In this document: positions 1 through 8,779 of the stretch, one piece after another
Layout: the number at the start of each line of letters is the position of its first letter
Numbering within the stretch: the first letter of the stretch is position 1
Source: an uncultured Clostridia bacterium
Lineage (GTDB): Bacteria; Bacillota; Clostridia; Oscillospirales; Ruminococcaceae
Length of the DNA: 64,000 bases
Assembly (NCBI GenBank): GCA_947626165.1
Contig: CANQRG010000008.1
Span: 1 to 64,000, forward strand
Direction: 5' to 3'
The notes under the pieces: model-generated
What the model saw: only the letters and a program-made list of their open reading frames with translations
The model's database searches: none
Told to the model about the DNA's origin: nothing
Made by a program: the position numbers and the translations under genes

Positions 1-108
1 CCCTTGAGTTTCTCTCTCAAGAATTACAGGTACTTCTCTTTGTCTTCGTGTTCCATTGTTCAATTTTCAAGATGCTAATGTCACCTACTCGATTCCTCGT
101 GCGGCAAC
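1..108 (-). ncRNA. Probable rRNA operon leader (5' end, partial)
   Basis: Read on the minus strand this stretch follows a perfect promoter at once and contains CTTGAAAATTGAACAA, a motif typical of Firmicutes pre-16S leaders and spacers. GTACCTGTAATTC, which also resembles such leaders, lies further on. A hairpin CTTGAG...CTCAAG lies at 3-21. The mature 16S gene would lie off the left edge, so the rRNA assignment is inference. Another strongly expressed transcript is possible. Confidence 0.5.
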
Positions 109-114
109 TTTTAA

Positions 115-143
115 ATAATAACACAACAAAAAGTCTTTGTCAA
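115..143 (-). promoter_or_regulatory. Consensus sigma-A promoter, probably for an rRNA operon
   Basis: On the minus strand there is TTGACA (138-143), a 17-nt spacer and TATTAT (115-120). It fires towards position 1. A near-perfect -35/-10 pair with the ideal spacer and an A/T-rich tract just upstream (145-190, rich in T runs) fits a stable RNA promoter. Confidence 0.8.
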
Positions 144-247
144 GCGTTTTTTTAAAATTTTTTCAAAAATTTTTTTGGAAATAAAAAATAATTAATTTTG
201 TAACGGCTCTATGATAAAACATTATAGTTTTATTTCATCAAAGTAAA

Positions 248-321
248 GCCTGCCGTTGTGCATACTATATACATTATACAAACTACCCAAAGGCAGACTG
301 GATGCAACGTCACCGTTGCCT
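248..321 (-). repeat. Dispersed modular hairpin repeat, copy A
   Basis: Read on the minus strand, hairpin GCAACG-GTGA-CGTTGC (304-319) is followed by the core CTGCC-TTTGG...ACAACGGCAG (250-296), whose ends pair as CTGCC/GGCAG. It begins inside the TAG stop codon of the DUF4364 gene, so it sits on the 3' side of that gene in sense orientation. The 22 bases 300-321 recur at 8626-8647. Other copies lie near 4577, 43915, 51905, 52026, 53383 and 53482. Confidence 0.8.
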
Positions 322-904
322 AGTAGCCTGTTAAATCAGGCGTATACTCCTCGTTCTCAATAACAAAATCTAAAATTTTACCGTAAAAAGCACTCGGATT
401 AAGCATTACCTTCTTTTTTATATACTCAGCCTGAGTAAGGTCGGGAGCAAATAAAGTCAAATCCATTAGGTTCGCTCCGCTGTCCTGACAGAGGAAATGC
501 ACCTCTGCTCCCTTTTCAACCTCTTTGACTTCTGCAATAATATTGCTGTCCTTTAATTTTGCAAAAAACTTCAGCCCCGACGAAATTATCTTGTCTCTAA
601 AGCTCTTTGGAACTATCCCTTTAAACTCGTTCGCCGCCTCATAAGCCTCCTGCGACAAAATGTAGTAATTGATTTCATCAACCGTCTCGATCCGCATCAT
701 ATTATCTCTAAGCATTTCCTCGACCGTTTCAGCATAGGTAAAATAATTTACTATACCGTCAGAAGTCGCTATCTCGGCAAGCTGATTAGGCGTGATTGGT
801 CTGTTTATCTGACGTAAGAAATAACAAATCAGAATCTTTATTGCATACTTGTCCTGAAGATTCATCATATTAGGCTGAAGGTATTTTTCAAAATTCTTAT
901 CCAT
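320..904 (-). CDS. DUF4364 family protein
   Basis: A 194-aa protein that matches the DUF4364 family of Clostridia in length and in its N-terminal pattern (LQDKYAIKILICYFL, then RPITPNQLAE). The first 80 residues look like a winged-helix fold, so a DNA- or protein-binding regulatory role is possible, but no function is established for the family. No signal peptide or membrane segment is visible. I chose ATG 904, preceded by GGTGA, over ATG 934, whose only SD-like bases lie too close. It is the last gene of the aroB-aroA-aroC run, 41 bases after aroC, and probably co-transcribed with it. Its TAG stop overlaps a dispersed repeat. The family call is from memory of the sequence pattern. Confidence 0.75.
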   Translation of the reverse strand: MDKNFEKYLQPNMMNLQDKYAIKILICYFLRQINRPITPNQLAEIATSDGIVNYFTYAETVEEMLRDNMMRIETVDEINYYILSQEAYEAANEFKGIVPKSFRDKIISSGLKFFAKLKDSNIIAEVKEVEKGAEVHFLCQDSGANLMDLTLFAPDLTQAEYIKKKVMLNPSAFYGKILDFVIENEEYTPDLTGY

Positions 905-945
905 ATAATCACCATGCTCTTTTTTAAAAAGCATACCTTTCTAGA

Positions 946-2037
946 CTAAAAGTTAGGATAGTCGAGCATATGAGAAAGCAGTGCAATATTCACTGCCGCC
1001 TCAACACACGGAACAGCACGAGGTACAACGCATGGGTCGTGCCTGCCCTTGATTTTTATAGTCTCGTTTGTCAGAGAACTGTAATCTACCGTTTTCTGCG
1101 GCTGCGCAATTGAAGGCGTAGGCTTGAATGCAACTCTCAGCGTCACCGGCATACCCGAAGAAATACCGCCGAGAATACCTCCGTGATTGTTGCTTCTTGT
1201 AACAACGTGACCATGCTCGTCAACATAAAACTCATCGTTATTTTCACTGCCTAGCATCTTAGCACAGTTAAATCCTACTCCGAACTCAATACCCTTAACA
1301 GCGGGAATACCGAAAATCAATGACGCAATGCTGTTTTCCAGACCCTCAAATATAGGCGAGCCTATTCCTGCCGGAACATTTATAGAAATACATTCTACAA
1401 TTCCGCCGACAGAGTCTAAACACTTCCCTGCCTTTTCAATGTCTTTTATCATAAGTCTGCCCTGTTTATCATCAAGAGTTGGAAACTCCTTTTCCCTGAT
1501 TGACTTGATTTCATCTCTTGAAGTGGTAATAGGGTCGAATGATTTATCTTTGATTCCATGTATTTCTAAAATGTGCGCGCCCGTATAGATCCCTCTGCGC
1601 TCTAATATCTGACCTGCAACCGCACCTGCAAAACACAGAGGTGCTGTCAGCCTGCCCGAAAAATGTCCGCCGCCCCGTCCGTCGTTAAATCCGCTGTAGC
1701 GAACAGCACCTGTGTAATCAGCGTGTCCGGGACGTGCAAGCTTAGACAGGTTGGAATAGTCATTCGAGTGCTGGTCAGTGTTCTGAATCAAAGCACATAG
1801 GGGCGTTCCCGTTGTTTTATCATTATAAAGCCCTGACATGATCTGAGGCATATCCTTCTCACGCCTTTGAGTAGATGTTTTGTTTTTCTTCGGAGCTCGC
1901 CTTGCCATAAACGACATAAGAGCGTTCATATCAATATGCTCGCCTGACGGCAGATTATCAAGCACTACGCCGATAGCAGGTCCGTGGCTCTCCCCGAAAA
2001 TAGATAAATTGATGTTGTGATTCCAAATTGATGCCAT
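946..2037 (-). CDS. aroC: Chorismate synthase
   Basis: Converts 5-enolpyruvylshikimate-3-phosphate (EPSP) to chorismate using reduced FMN, the last shikimate step in the cytoplasm. The 363-aa length is normal. The family signature GESHG is at residues 15-19, the RRAPKK/TSTQRREKD region follows, and the FMN-site segments GRGGGHFSGR and GGISSGMPV are both present. A strong AAGGAGG lies in front of the ATG at 2037. It is the third gene of aroB-aroA-aroC, with a 28-base gap after aroA, so one transcript is likely. The reductase that supplies reduced FMN is not encoded here, but a riboflavin permease under FMN control lies at 9438-10118. Confidence 0.96.
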   Translation of the reverse strand: MASIWNHNINLSIFGESHGPAIGVVLDNLPSGEHIDMNALMSFMARRAPKKNKTSTQRREKDMPQIMSGLYNDKTTGTPLCALIQNTDQHSNDYSNLSKLARPGHADYTGAVRYSGFNDGRGGGHFSGRLTAPLCFAGAVAGQILERRGIYTGAHILEIHGIKDKSFDPITTSRDEIKSIREKEFPTLDDKQGRLMIKDIEKAGKCLDSVGGIVECISINVPAGIGSPIFEGLENSIASLIFGIPAVKGIEFGVGFNCAKMLGSENNDEFYVDEHGHVVTRSNNHGGILGGISSGMPVTLRVAFKPTPSIAQPQKTVDYSSLTNETIKIKGRHDPCVVPRAVPCVEAAVNIALLSHMLDYPNF

Positions 2038-2065
2038 TTTTTGTCCTCCTTAATTCTTACACATT

Positions 2066-3313
2066 CTAGCCTATTGTCTCGACAATGCCTCCGAGAGATT
2101 TAACAACCTCAAAAAAGTCGGGATAAGATTTTCTTACACATTCCGCACCTTTTATTGTAAGGTCGCCTTTACATTTAACTGACGCTACCGTCATAGCCAT
2201 TGGTATTCTGTGGTCGTTGCAAGAATCGATCTCACCGCCTGTCAAGAAATCAACTCCTGTGATTTCAAGCCCGTCTTTTAATTCTTTGACCTTTCCTCCT
2301 ACTGCGTTTAAAGCATTTGATATAGCCGACAAGCGATCGCTTTCCTTAATTCTCAGCCTTGCGGCGTTTCTTATGTTCGACACGCCTTTGCAAAAACTGC
2401 CCAAAACCGCCAGAATAGGTACAAGGTCGGGTATGTCCGAACAATCAATGTCAAAGGGCTTGAGTTCATTTTTATCTGAATTATACACTATTTCATTGCA
2501 TATTTCAATAATCTTTTTGTCGCCTTGAAAGCTATTATCAAATAATCCCTCGATATTTATGTCACAGCCCAGACTGTTCGCAACACAGAAAAATGCCGCC
2601 TGCGAATAGTCTCCCTCGACTGCCTCATTATGAGGTTTAAGAGCCTCCACGCCCATTACTGTATAACCGTTCGGAGTTTCCTTGATCTGCGCGCCGAATT
2701 TATTTAAACAGTCAATAGTTATATCAATGTACGGTCTTGATTCAAGATGTGATGTTAAAATTATTTTGCTCTCGCCCTCTGCAACAGACAAAGCCAGCAA
2801 AAGCCCTGTTATAAACTGCGAGGATATATCTCCTGCAATTTTGTATTCTCCTGCCCTTAGCTTTCCCAAAACAGAAAACGGCATTGTGTTATTATAGTCA
2901 AACTCGACCCCGTTTTTTGTCATCTCGGTAAGGTAAGGCGTAATAGGTCTCTGCGGAAGCCTTCCCCTGCCTAAAAAAGTCGCATTAACACCAAGAACAG
3001 ACGCAACAGGTATTAGAAATCTCAACGTCGAGCCTGATTCGTTACAGTCAATTACGGCATTTTCAACAGGCTTTGTAATCCCCTTAACATTTATTGTATA
3101 TAAGCCGTTTCCGTCCTTTGATGAGTTTATCTCTGCTCCCAAAGCTTTCATAGCCTCGATAGTTGCTATAATATCCTTCGACATATAAATATTTGAAATA
3201 ACGCTTTCTCCGTTAGCAAGACCTGCTGCAATTATCAGCCTATGTGCAACGCTCTTCGACGGAGGTATTCTTACATTACCCTTTAAAATTGACGGTGTGA
3301 TTTTTACGTCCAT
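2066..3313 (-). CDS. aroA: 3-phosphoshikimate 1-carboxyvinyltransferase (EPSP synthase)
   Basis: Transfers the enolpyruvyl group of PEP to shikimate-3-phosphate. The 415-aa protein has the two-domain pattern of the family: PPSKSVAHR near residue 17, NESGSTLRFLIP near residue 90, LPQRPITPYL, and the late signature RIKESDRL. The SGSTLRF form is typical of many Clostridia. The glyphosate-sensing Gly of class I enzymes is not preserved in the same way, so sensitivity cannot be predicted. The start follows AGGGGAA. It lies 24 bases after aroB and 28 before aroC. No shikimate kinase or shikimate dehydrogenase gene is in the window. Confidence 0.95.
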   Translation of the reverse strand: MDVKITPSILKGNVRIPPSKSVAHRLIIAAGLANGESVISNIYMSKDIIATIEAMKALGAEINSSKDGNGLYTINVKGITKPVENAVIDCNESGSTLRFLIPVASVLGVNATFLGRGRLPQRPITPYLTEMTKNGVEFDYNNTMPFSVLGKLRAGEYKIAGDISSQFITGLLLALSVAEGESKIILTSHLESRPYIDITIDCLNKFGAQIKETPNGYTVMGVEALKPHNEAVEGDYSQAAFFCVANSLGCDINIEGLFDNSFQGDKKIIEICNEIVYNSDKNELKPFDIDCSDIPDLVPILAVLGSFCKGVSNIRNAARLRIKESDRLSAISNALNAVGGKVKELKDGLEITGVDFLTGGEIDSCNDHRIPMAMTVASVKCKGDLTIKGAECVRKSYPDFFEVVKSLGGIVETIG

Positions 3314-3337
3314 TGTAATTCCCCTTTTAGTTGTATA

Positions 3338-4450
3338 TCACATACTATAAATTATTTTTGCTATATCGTCTTCGGCAATCTCCTTTGCGAAACTTCCATT
3401 ATCAAACTCTTTTATCTTGCCTATCCCGTCCTGAATAACAAATCTCAGCTTGCCGTCTCTTACCTTTTTATCGGTGTAGAGCTTTTTAACAAGCTCGCCC
3501 TTATCTATGTAATCAGGAATAGTAATCGGCAATTGCACACGCTCAAGCAGACTGACAACTCTGCTTTCGTTGTCATCGCTTGCAAGCCCTAGAGATTTTG
3601 CGAGCTTCACCTCAGCAACCAGACCGATAGATACAGCCTCTCCGTGAAGAAGTCTGTAATCGCTTACCGTTTCAATAGCACGTCCGACCGTATGCCCCAG
3701 ATTGAGAATTTCTCTTAGACCTGTTTCAAGCTCGTCTTTCATAACTACCTGATACTTGATTTCGCAATTTTTCTCAGCAATATGCTCGCAGACTTCGGTT
3801 TCACAGTCAAATACCTTTTCTATATTCTTTTCTAAATAGCAAAAGAATTCGTTATCCGCTAATATAGCATGCTTAATCGTTTCAGCCAGACCGCTTGACA
3901 GCTCTCTTTTGGGAAGCATTTTCCAAGCGTCTATATCTATGTAGATTCTCTCAGGCTGGTTGAAAAGTCCGATAAGATTTGTCGCTAGAGGAGTGTCAAC
4001 AGCGGTCTTTCCTCCAACAGACGCGTCTGCCGCAGACAAGAGCGTTGTAGCGTAGTTTATAAAAGGTACTCCCCGACCGAAAGTGCCTGCTATAAAGCCT
4101 GCAAGGTCGGTGACGACCCCTCCGCCGACCGCTATTACACAGCAGTCTCTGCGGTAACCTAAGCTCAGCATCTCGTCCTCGATTTTTGCCTTAGTCTCAC
4201 GGGTTTTCGATTTCTCTCCCGCAGGAAATACAAATAAATCCGCTTTCAATCCTGCATCAGTAAGTCTCGCCAAAACATCATCTGCATAAAGACCTTTTAC
4301 ATTGCTGTCAGTAATGACAGCATACCTTTTAGCATTAGGCACAAGTCCGTTTTTTAAATCTGCTATAAGCGTGTCTACAAGACTGTGTCCGATTTCTATA
4401 TAGTAGGAATCGTCAACAACCTTTTTTAGCTCTACATAAAACTTTTTCAT
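3338..4450 (-). CDS. aroB: 3-dehydroquinate synthase
   Basis: Cyclises DAHP to 3-dehydroquinate with NAD and a divalent metal. The 370-aa protein shows the NAD-binding GGGVVTDLAGFIAGTFGRG stretch (about residue 107), the SVGGKTAVD loop, and metal-site histidines in LNLGHTVGRAIE and LLHGEAVSIG. The start ATG follows AAAGGAAA. It is the promoter-proximal gene of aroB-aroA-aroC-DUF4364. The next gene upstream on the same strand is pcrA, separated by a 349-base repeat block (4451-4799), so the operon promoter must lie in or before that block. I could not identify it with confidence. Confidence 0.95.
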   Translation of the reverse strand: MKKFYVELKKVVDDSYYIEIGHSLVDTLIADLKNGLVPNAKRYAVITDSNVKGLYADDVLARLTDAGLKADLFVFPAGEKSKTRETKAKIEDEMLSLGYRRDCCVIAVGGGVVTDLAGFIAGTFGRGVPFINYATTLLSAADASVGGKTAVDTPLATNLIGLFNQPERIYIDIDAWKMLPKRELSSGLAETIKHAILADNEFFCYLEKNIEKVFDCETEVCEHIAEKNCEIKYQVVMKDELETGLREILNLGHTVGRAIETVSDYRLLHGEAVSIGLVAEVKLAKSLGLASDDNESRVVSLLERVQLPITIPDYIDKGELVKKLYTDKKVRDGKLRFVIQDGIGKIKEFDNGSFAKEIAEDDIAKIIYSM

Positions 4451-4517
4451 AATGATTATTTCCTTTATATAAAATCTATTAATCTAAACTATTAAAGAAG
4501 TAAAGGCATAAGTATCT

Positions 4518-4799
4518 CCGGCGGTTCGCCGGTCTTGCCTCTTGCTTCTATTCTCTAGCTTCTAATCGGGCAATGCCTCCGGCGGCTCGCCAAACACAGC
4601 GTTTTATCCTCGCTTACAAATGAAAATCCGCCGTTGTTCAAATTATAACATTTATCCGACTTTCCAAAGGCGGTAATGACTCCGGCGGCTCGCCAAACAC
4701 AGTATTTTATCCTCACTTGCAAGTGAAAATCCGCCGTTGTCCAAATTATAACATTTATCTAATTTACCAAAGGCGGCAGTGCCTCCGGAGGTTCTCCGG
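4518..4799 (-). repeat. Tandem array of the dispersed hairpin repeat, copy B
   Basis: Most of the 349 bases between aroB and pcrA is repeat. A unit of 103 bases begins at 4577, 4680 and (partial) 4783. Read on the minus strand each unit has a GC hairpin (CCGGAG-AAC-CTCCGG in the 4783 unit), then a core CCGCC-TTTGG...ACAACGGCGG closed by CCGCC/GGCGG. A further hairpin CCGGCG-AAC-CGCCGG lies at 4521-4535. It is followed on the plus strand by heptamer-like CTTCTTG-type tracts (4540-4565). The array starts at the TAG of pcrA, on its 3' side in sense orientation. TATAAT-like bases lie inside each core, which might serve as a -10. Confidence 0.8.
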
Positions 4800-7157
4800 C
4801 TATAGCTTTTTTATCCTTGCGAAATTAGCCATAATTTTCTTTGTTCCCTTTGTATCAAAAGCAATCTCAAGCATCGTGTCGTTCGCCATTCTTTTAGCGG
4901 CAAGAACCGTACCCTCGCCGAAAATGTTATGTGATACTCTGTTCCCTACCTCGAAGTTCTGATCCGATGCCGTCCTAGTCTCAGACCTTCTCTTAAAAGC
5001 CATCTGCATATTTAACATATTTGAATCAGAATTTGCTTCTCTATACTCACGTTCCATACCCAATGGCTGAATCAAGCCCTCGCTTTCCTCATTTAAAAGA
5101 TCATCGGGAAGTTCCTCAAGAAAACGGGACTTTCTGTTTCTGTTTGTAACACCGAAAAGTATTCTCTCATTGCTGTGTGTAAGATAAAGCTCTCGCTTTG
5201 CCCTTGTTATCGCAACATAAGCTAAACGGCGTTCCTCCTCGACCTCCGCTTCGCTCTCCATACTTCTCTGTGACGGAAAAATATTTTCCTCCATTCCCAC
5301 AACAAAAACCGTTGGAAACTCAAGACCCTTTGACGAATGTATAGTCATCATAACAACATAATCGCTGTCTTGGTCTAAATCGTCAACATCGGTAAAGAGC
5401 GAGATTTCCTCCAAAAAGCCTGATAAGCTGGGTTCTTCCGCTTCCTCAGAGTATTTTATCATTGTAGACTTTAACTCCTCGATATTTTCAAGACGCATTT
5501 CGCCTTCATCACCTTGAGATTTCAAGAAAGCTCTGTACCCCGATACTTCCATAAGCTCGTCTAAAAGTTCCTCTAAAGAAACTATTTCAGAAATATCAGT
5601 GAGATGCTCAAACATCTGAGCTAAAGGCATTAAAACGCTTGCCTTTCTTGAAAGCGGAACTAAGCTTTCGCTCTCTTTCATAACTTCAATTGGTGAAATC
5701 CCAAGATCTGAGGTTATCTGCTCTAAAGCATTAACCGTTGCGTTTCCGATAGAACGCTTAGGCTCGTTGATAATTCTCCTTAATCTAAGAATATCATTGT
5801 GGTTATTTACAACCGCCAGATAAGACAAAACATCCTTTATTTCCTTGCGGTCAAAGAACTTCCTGCCTCCGATTATCTTATAAGAAATTCCGCTTTGCAC
5901 AAACGCCTGCTCAACAGCATTGGATTGTGCGTTCATTCTGTAGAGAACAGCGTATTCGTTGTACTTTCTGCCCTCTTTTATTCCCGACAGAATAGTGTCA
6001 GCAACAAATCTTGCTTCATTTCTTTCGCTGTTTGCGTTATATACGTTGACCTTATCGCCGTCGCCCATTGCAGTCCAAAGGTTTTTACCCTTTCTGCCCT
6101 TGTTGTTTTTTATAAGTTCATTTGCGCAGGTAAGAATATTCTGCGTAGAACGGTAATTCTGTTCAAGCCTGATAACCGTACAATCATCAAACTGGTGCTC
6201 AAAGGAAAGAATGTTCTCAATAGTCGCTCCTCTGAATTTATAAATGCTCTGGTCGTCGTCACCAACAACACAAAGGTTTTTATACTTAGAAGAAAGCATC
6301 GATACAAGACGGTACTGAACCATATTTGTGTCCTGATACTCGTCTACAAGTATGTATTTATACAAATTCTGATAATGGTCTAAAACATCGGGGTTTTCCT
6401 CAAACAACTTTACCGTTTGGTAGATGATGTCGTCAAAATCCATTGCGTTTGAGGTCAGCAGCTTGTGCTGGTACAGCTTATACAGCTTGGCGATAGTCGA
6501 CTTTCTATAATCCGTCTGATTCTGATTTTCATATTCTAAAGGAGTTATCATCATATCCTTTTGCCGTGATATTTCCGACAAAACAGCCCTCGGCGGAAAC
6601 ATTTTATCAGAAATATCCAGCTCCTGAAGGCAGGACTTCATAACCCTTTGGGAATCGTCGCTGTCGTATATCGTAAATTCACTTGTAAAACCTATTTTCT
6701 CACACTCGCGTCTTAAAATCCTAACGCACGCCGAGTGAAACGTAGCCGCAGTAAGACCGTCTCCTGCCTCGCCCAACATATTGGATATACGTTCCTTTAA
6801 TTCTCCTGCCGCCTTGTTTGTAAAAGTAATGGCAAGAATATTCCACGGATTTATGGTATTTACCGATACAATTTTCTTTAGCATTTGACTATCAGTTTCC
6901 AAACCGTCTGCATAACGCTTTAAAAACTCTGCGTCTTCATCTGTAAACAAGGTTTCATTGCTGTTATATGCGTTGCCGAAATATATCATATTTGCTATTC
7001 GGTTTACTAAAACAGTAGTCTTGCCGCTTCCTGCTCCGGCTAAAATCAAAACAGGTCCTCTTATTTTGAAAATCGCCTTTCTCTGCTCGGGATTCATCTT
7101 CTCAAAATATTTTTCCAAAGCACTTCTTTTAAGACTTATGTATTTATCATTGCTCAT
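4800..7157 (-). CDS. pcrA: ATP-dependent DNA helicase PcrA/UvrD
   Basis: Superfamily 1A 3'-5' helicase acting in repair, rolling-circle replication and removal of stalled complexes. The protein is 785 aa. Walker A GAGSGKTT is at residues 41-48, followed by DEYQDTN, GDDDQSIYKFRGA, RLEQNYRST, the TIHSSKGLEF motif and AITRAKRELYL. The C-terminal end (VGNRVSHNIFGEGTVL) is the RNA-polymerase-contacting domain typical of PcrA. I chose the ATG at 7157, 12 bases after AGGAGG. A longer frame from 7229 would begin upstream of the extended -10 element at 7218-7226 and adds 24 residues unlike the family. Its 3' end runs straight into the repeat array. Confidence 0.95.
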   Translation of the reverse strand: MSNDKYISLKRSALEKYFEKMNPEQRKAIFKIRGPVLILAGAGSGKTTVLVNRIANMIYFGNAYNSNETLFTDEDAEFLKRYADGLETDSQMLKKIVSVNTINPWNILAITFTNKAAGELKERISNMLGEAGDGLTAATFHSACVRILRRECEKIGFTSEFTIYDSDDSQRVMKSCLQELDISDKMFPPRAVLSEISRQKDMMITPLEYENQNQTDYRKSTIAKLYKLYQHKLLTSNAMDFDDIIYQTVKLFEENPDVLDHYQNLYKYILVDEYQDTNMVQYRLVSMLSSKYKNLCVVGDDDQSIYKFRGATIENILSFEHQFDDCTVIRLEQNYRSTQNILTCANELIKNNKGRKGKNLWTAMGDGDKVNVYNANSERNEARFVADTILSGIKEGRKYNEYAVLYRMNAQSNAVEQAFVQSGISYKIIGGRKFFDRKEIKDVLSYLAVVNNHNDILRLRRIINEPKRSIGNATVNALEQITSDLGISPIEVMKESESLVPLSRKASVLMPLAQMFEHLTDISEIVSLEELLDELMEVSGYRAFLKSQGDEGEMRLENIEELKSTMIKYSEEAEEPSLSGFLEEISLFTDVDDLDQDSDYVVMMTIHSSKGLEFPTVFVVGMEENIFPSQRSMESEAEVEEERRLAYVAITRAKRELYLTHSNERILFGVTNRNRKSRFLEELPDDLLNEESEGLIQPLGMEREYREANSDSNMLNMQMAFKRRSETRTASDQNFEVGNRVSHNIFGEGTVLAAKRMANDTMLEIAFDTKGTKKIMANFARIKKL

Positions 7158-7217
7158 TGAGCTTTTTAACCTCCTGAATTTATATACAAAAACAAATTTA
7201 TAATGCAATATAACGCT

Positions 7218-7226
7218 ATTATAACA
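7218..7226 (-). promoter_or_regulatory. Extended -10 promoter of pcrA
   Basis: On the minus strand TGT-TATAAT forms an ideal extended -10 element; no good -35 is seen at 17-18 bases. The expected transcript start is near 7211, giving a 5' leader of about 54 bases before ATG 7157. This supports that start. Confidence 0.6.
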
Positions 7227-7360
7227 CACATTAAAGTAATTTTAAAGGTTTTTAAATCTAAATTAAGAAAATAATTCTTCAAAACTATAGATTTTTCATA
7301 ACCGTTGTTGTATAATTTAATTGACGTATTTGTTTTCATTAGTATCACGGAGGAATTGCA

Positions 7361-8674
7361 TTGAAACTATATTCAAACAAAAAATACAACACTATAGCGG
7401 CTTATGTACTTATTGTTCTGGCAATCGGGTTTGTTATGATAGTAGCTGTGTTTAAATTCTCTACTATATTAAAAATACTCGGTACGATTGCGGATATTCT
7501 AATGCCTGTAATCTGGGGCTTTGCCATTGCATATATACTAAATCCTATTTCAATGGGAATAAATAATCTCTTGAATAAAAGGCTTTTTAAAAAAAGGCAA
7601 ATGCCAAAACTGTCTGCAGCTATTTCAGTAACTATAGTTGAGCTTTTATTTATAGCTTTTATACTGGGCGTAATGTCGATAATCATTCCTGCTTTACTGA
7701 ACAGCGTATCGGAAATTTTCTCAAACATCACACTTTTGTTCAGCAAGCTTCAGGAATACGCAAAGTCGCTGTTTTCAGATCACCCTAAAATCTACTCTTT
7801 TATTTCAGATAAAATCAGCGAGTATTCAACAAATGCTGAAGACTTAGTCGACAGAGCAGAGCCTATGCTCAATAATCTTGTTTCCGGCGCATGGGGCTTT
7901 TTAGGCTTTTTAAGAGACTTCGTACTCGGCGTTATAGTTTCAGTTTACTTCCTTTGCAGCAAGGATAATCTTCTTGCACAAATAAAGAAAATACTTCTTG
8001 CAAACCTTTCCAGAAGAAAATGTGAAAAGGTTTTTGAAGTATCTAAAAAGTGTCACAATGTTTTCGGAGGATTTATTACAGGAAAAGTTTTAGACTCACT
8101 CATTATAGGTCTGATAGCCGCTCCGTTTCTTCTTATACTGAAAATTCCATACGCTGTAATGATAGCCGTTATAATAGGCATAACTAACGTAATACCGTTT
8201 TTCGGTCCGTTTATCGGCGCAATACCTACAGGACTTTTAGTTCTACTTGTAGATCCCGGAAAATTTATTCCGTTTGTGATTTTTGTGATTTTGCTCCAGC
8301 AGTTCGACGGAAACTTCTTAGGACCGAGAATTTTAGGCGATTCAACGGGTCTTCCGGCAATATGGGTATTGATTTCGCTTTTAGTCGGCGGAGGACTGTT
8401 CGGATTTGTCGGAATGCTCTTGTCCGTTCCTACTTTTGCTGTAATTTACAGCCTTTCAAGAGATTCTATTGAAAAGAAACTAAAAAGGAAAAAACTGCCC
8501 GTCTCGACAAACTATTATAAAAACGATGTAGAACATCTCTATAAAACAAACAAAAGCAAAAAGCCTCTTACCATTGACGAGCTCTACGCCCTTGATATCC
8601 CGAGTACAGACGAGGCTAACGAAGCAGGCAACGGTGACGTTGCATCCGCTCCGACTTTGAATAAAGTTGATTAA
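7361..8674 (+). CDS. AI-2E family transporter (PF01594-type permease)
   Basis: A 437-aa integral membrane protein of the AI-2E/PerM family, which includes an AI-2 exporter and Na+/H+ antiporters; the substrate here is unknown. Hydrophobic segments occur near residues 11-35, 38-60, 75-105, 165-190, 235-265, 270-300 and 335-375, with the family-type PFFGPFIGAIPTG stretch. The start is TTG at 7361, placed by GGAGGA seven bases upstream; no ATG fits. TATAAT lies at 7311-7316. The hydrophilic tail after residue 400 contains GNGDVAS, encoded by a 22-base block (8626-8647) identical to an intergenic repeat at 300-321, so the repeat contributes codons. It converges on the lipoprotein gene at 8780 and shares its terminator. 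Confidence 0.85.
   Translation: MKLYSNKKYNTIAAYVLIVLAIGFVMIVAVFKFSTILKILGTIADILMPVIWGFAIAYILNPISMGINNLLNKRLFKKRQMPKLSAAISVTIVELLFIAFILGVMSIIIPALLNSVSEIFSNITLLFSKLQEYAKSLFSDHPKIYSFISDKISEYSTNAEDLVDRAEPMLNNLVSGAWGFLGFLRDFVLGVIVSVYFLCSKDNLLAQIKKILLANLSRRKCEKVFEVSKKCHNVFGGFITGKVLDSLIIGLIAAPFLLILKIPYAVMIAVIIGITNVIPFFGPFIGAIPTGLLVLLVDPGKFIPFVIFVILLQQFDGNFLGPRILGDSTGLPAIWVLISLLVGGGLFGFVGMLLSVPTFAVIYSLSRDSIEKKLKRKKLPVSTNYYKNDVEHLYKTNKSKKPLTIDELYALDIPSTDEANEAGNGDVASAPTLNKVD
8626..8647 (+). repeat. Repeat module inside a coding sequence, copy G
   Basis: Twenty-two bases are identical to the reverse complement of 300-321 and contain the hairpin GCAACG-GTGA-CGTTGC (8628-8643). The block lies in frame in the C-terminal tail of the AI-2E permease gene, 27 bases before its stop codon, in sense orientation. 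Confidence 0.85.
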
Positions 8675-8749
8675 AACAGATTTTGATAAACGTCGGGGTT
8701 TTACCAAATTATATTTGAATTATTTAAAATATAACTATAAAAGATATAA

Positions 8750-8776
8750 GGCAGCCGTTTTATCAGCTGCCTTTAA
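8750..8776 (+). terminator. Bidirectional terminator between permease and lipoprotein genes
   Basis: GGCAGC (8750-8755) pairs with GCTGCC (8766-8771) and is followed by TTTAAATTTTA on the plus strand. It lies between the convergent stops at 8674 and 8780. Confidence 0.65.
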
Positions 8777-8779
8777 ATT

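Noticed and set aside
7158-7229. Longer N-terminus for PcrA
   Set aside because: It would begin upstream of the extended -10 promoter and adds residues not found in the family.
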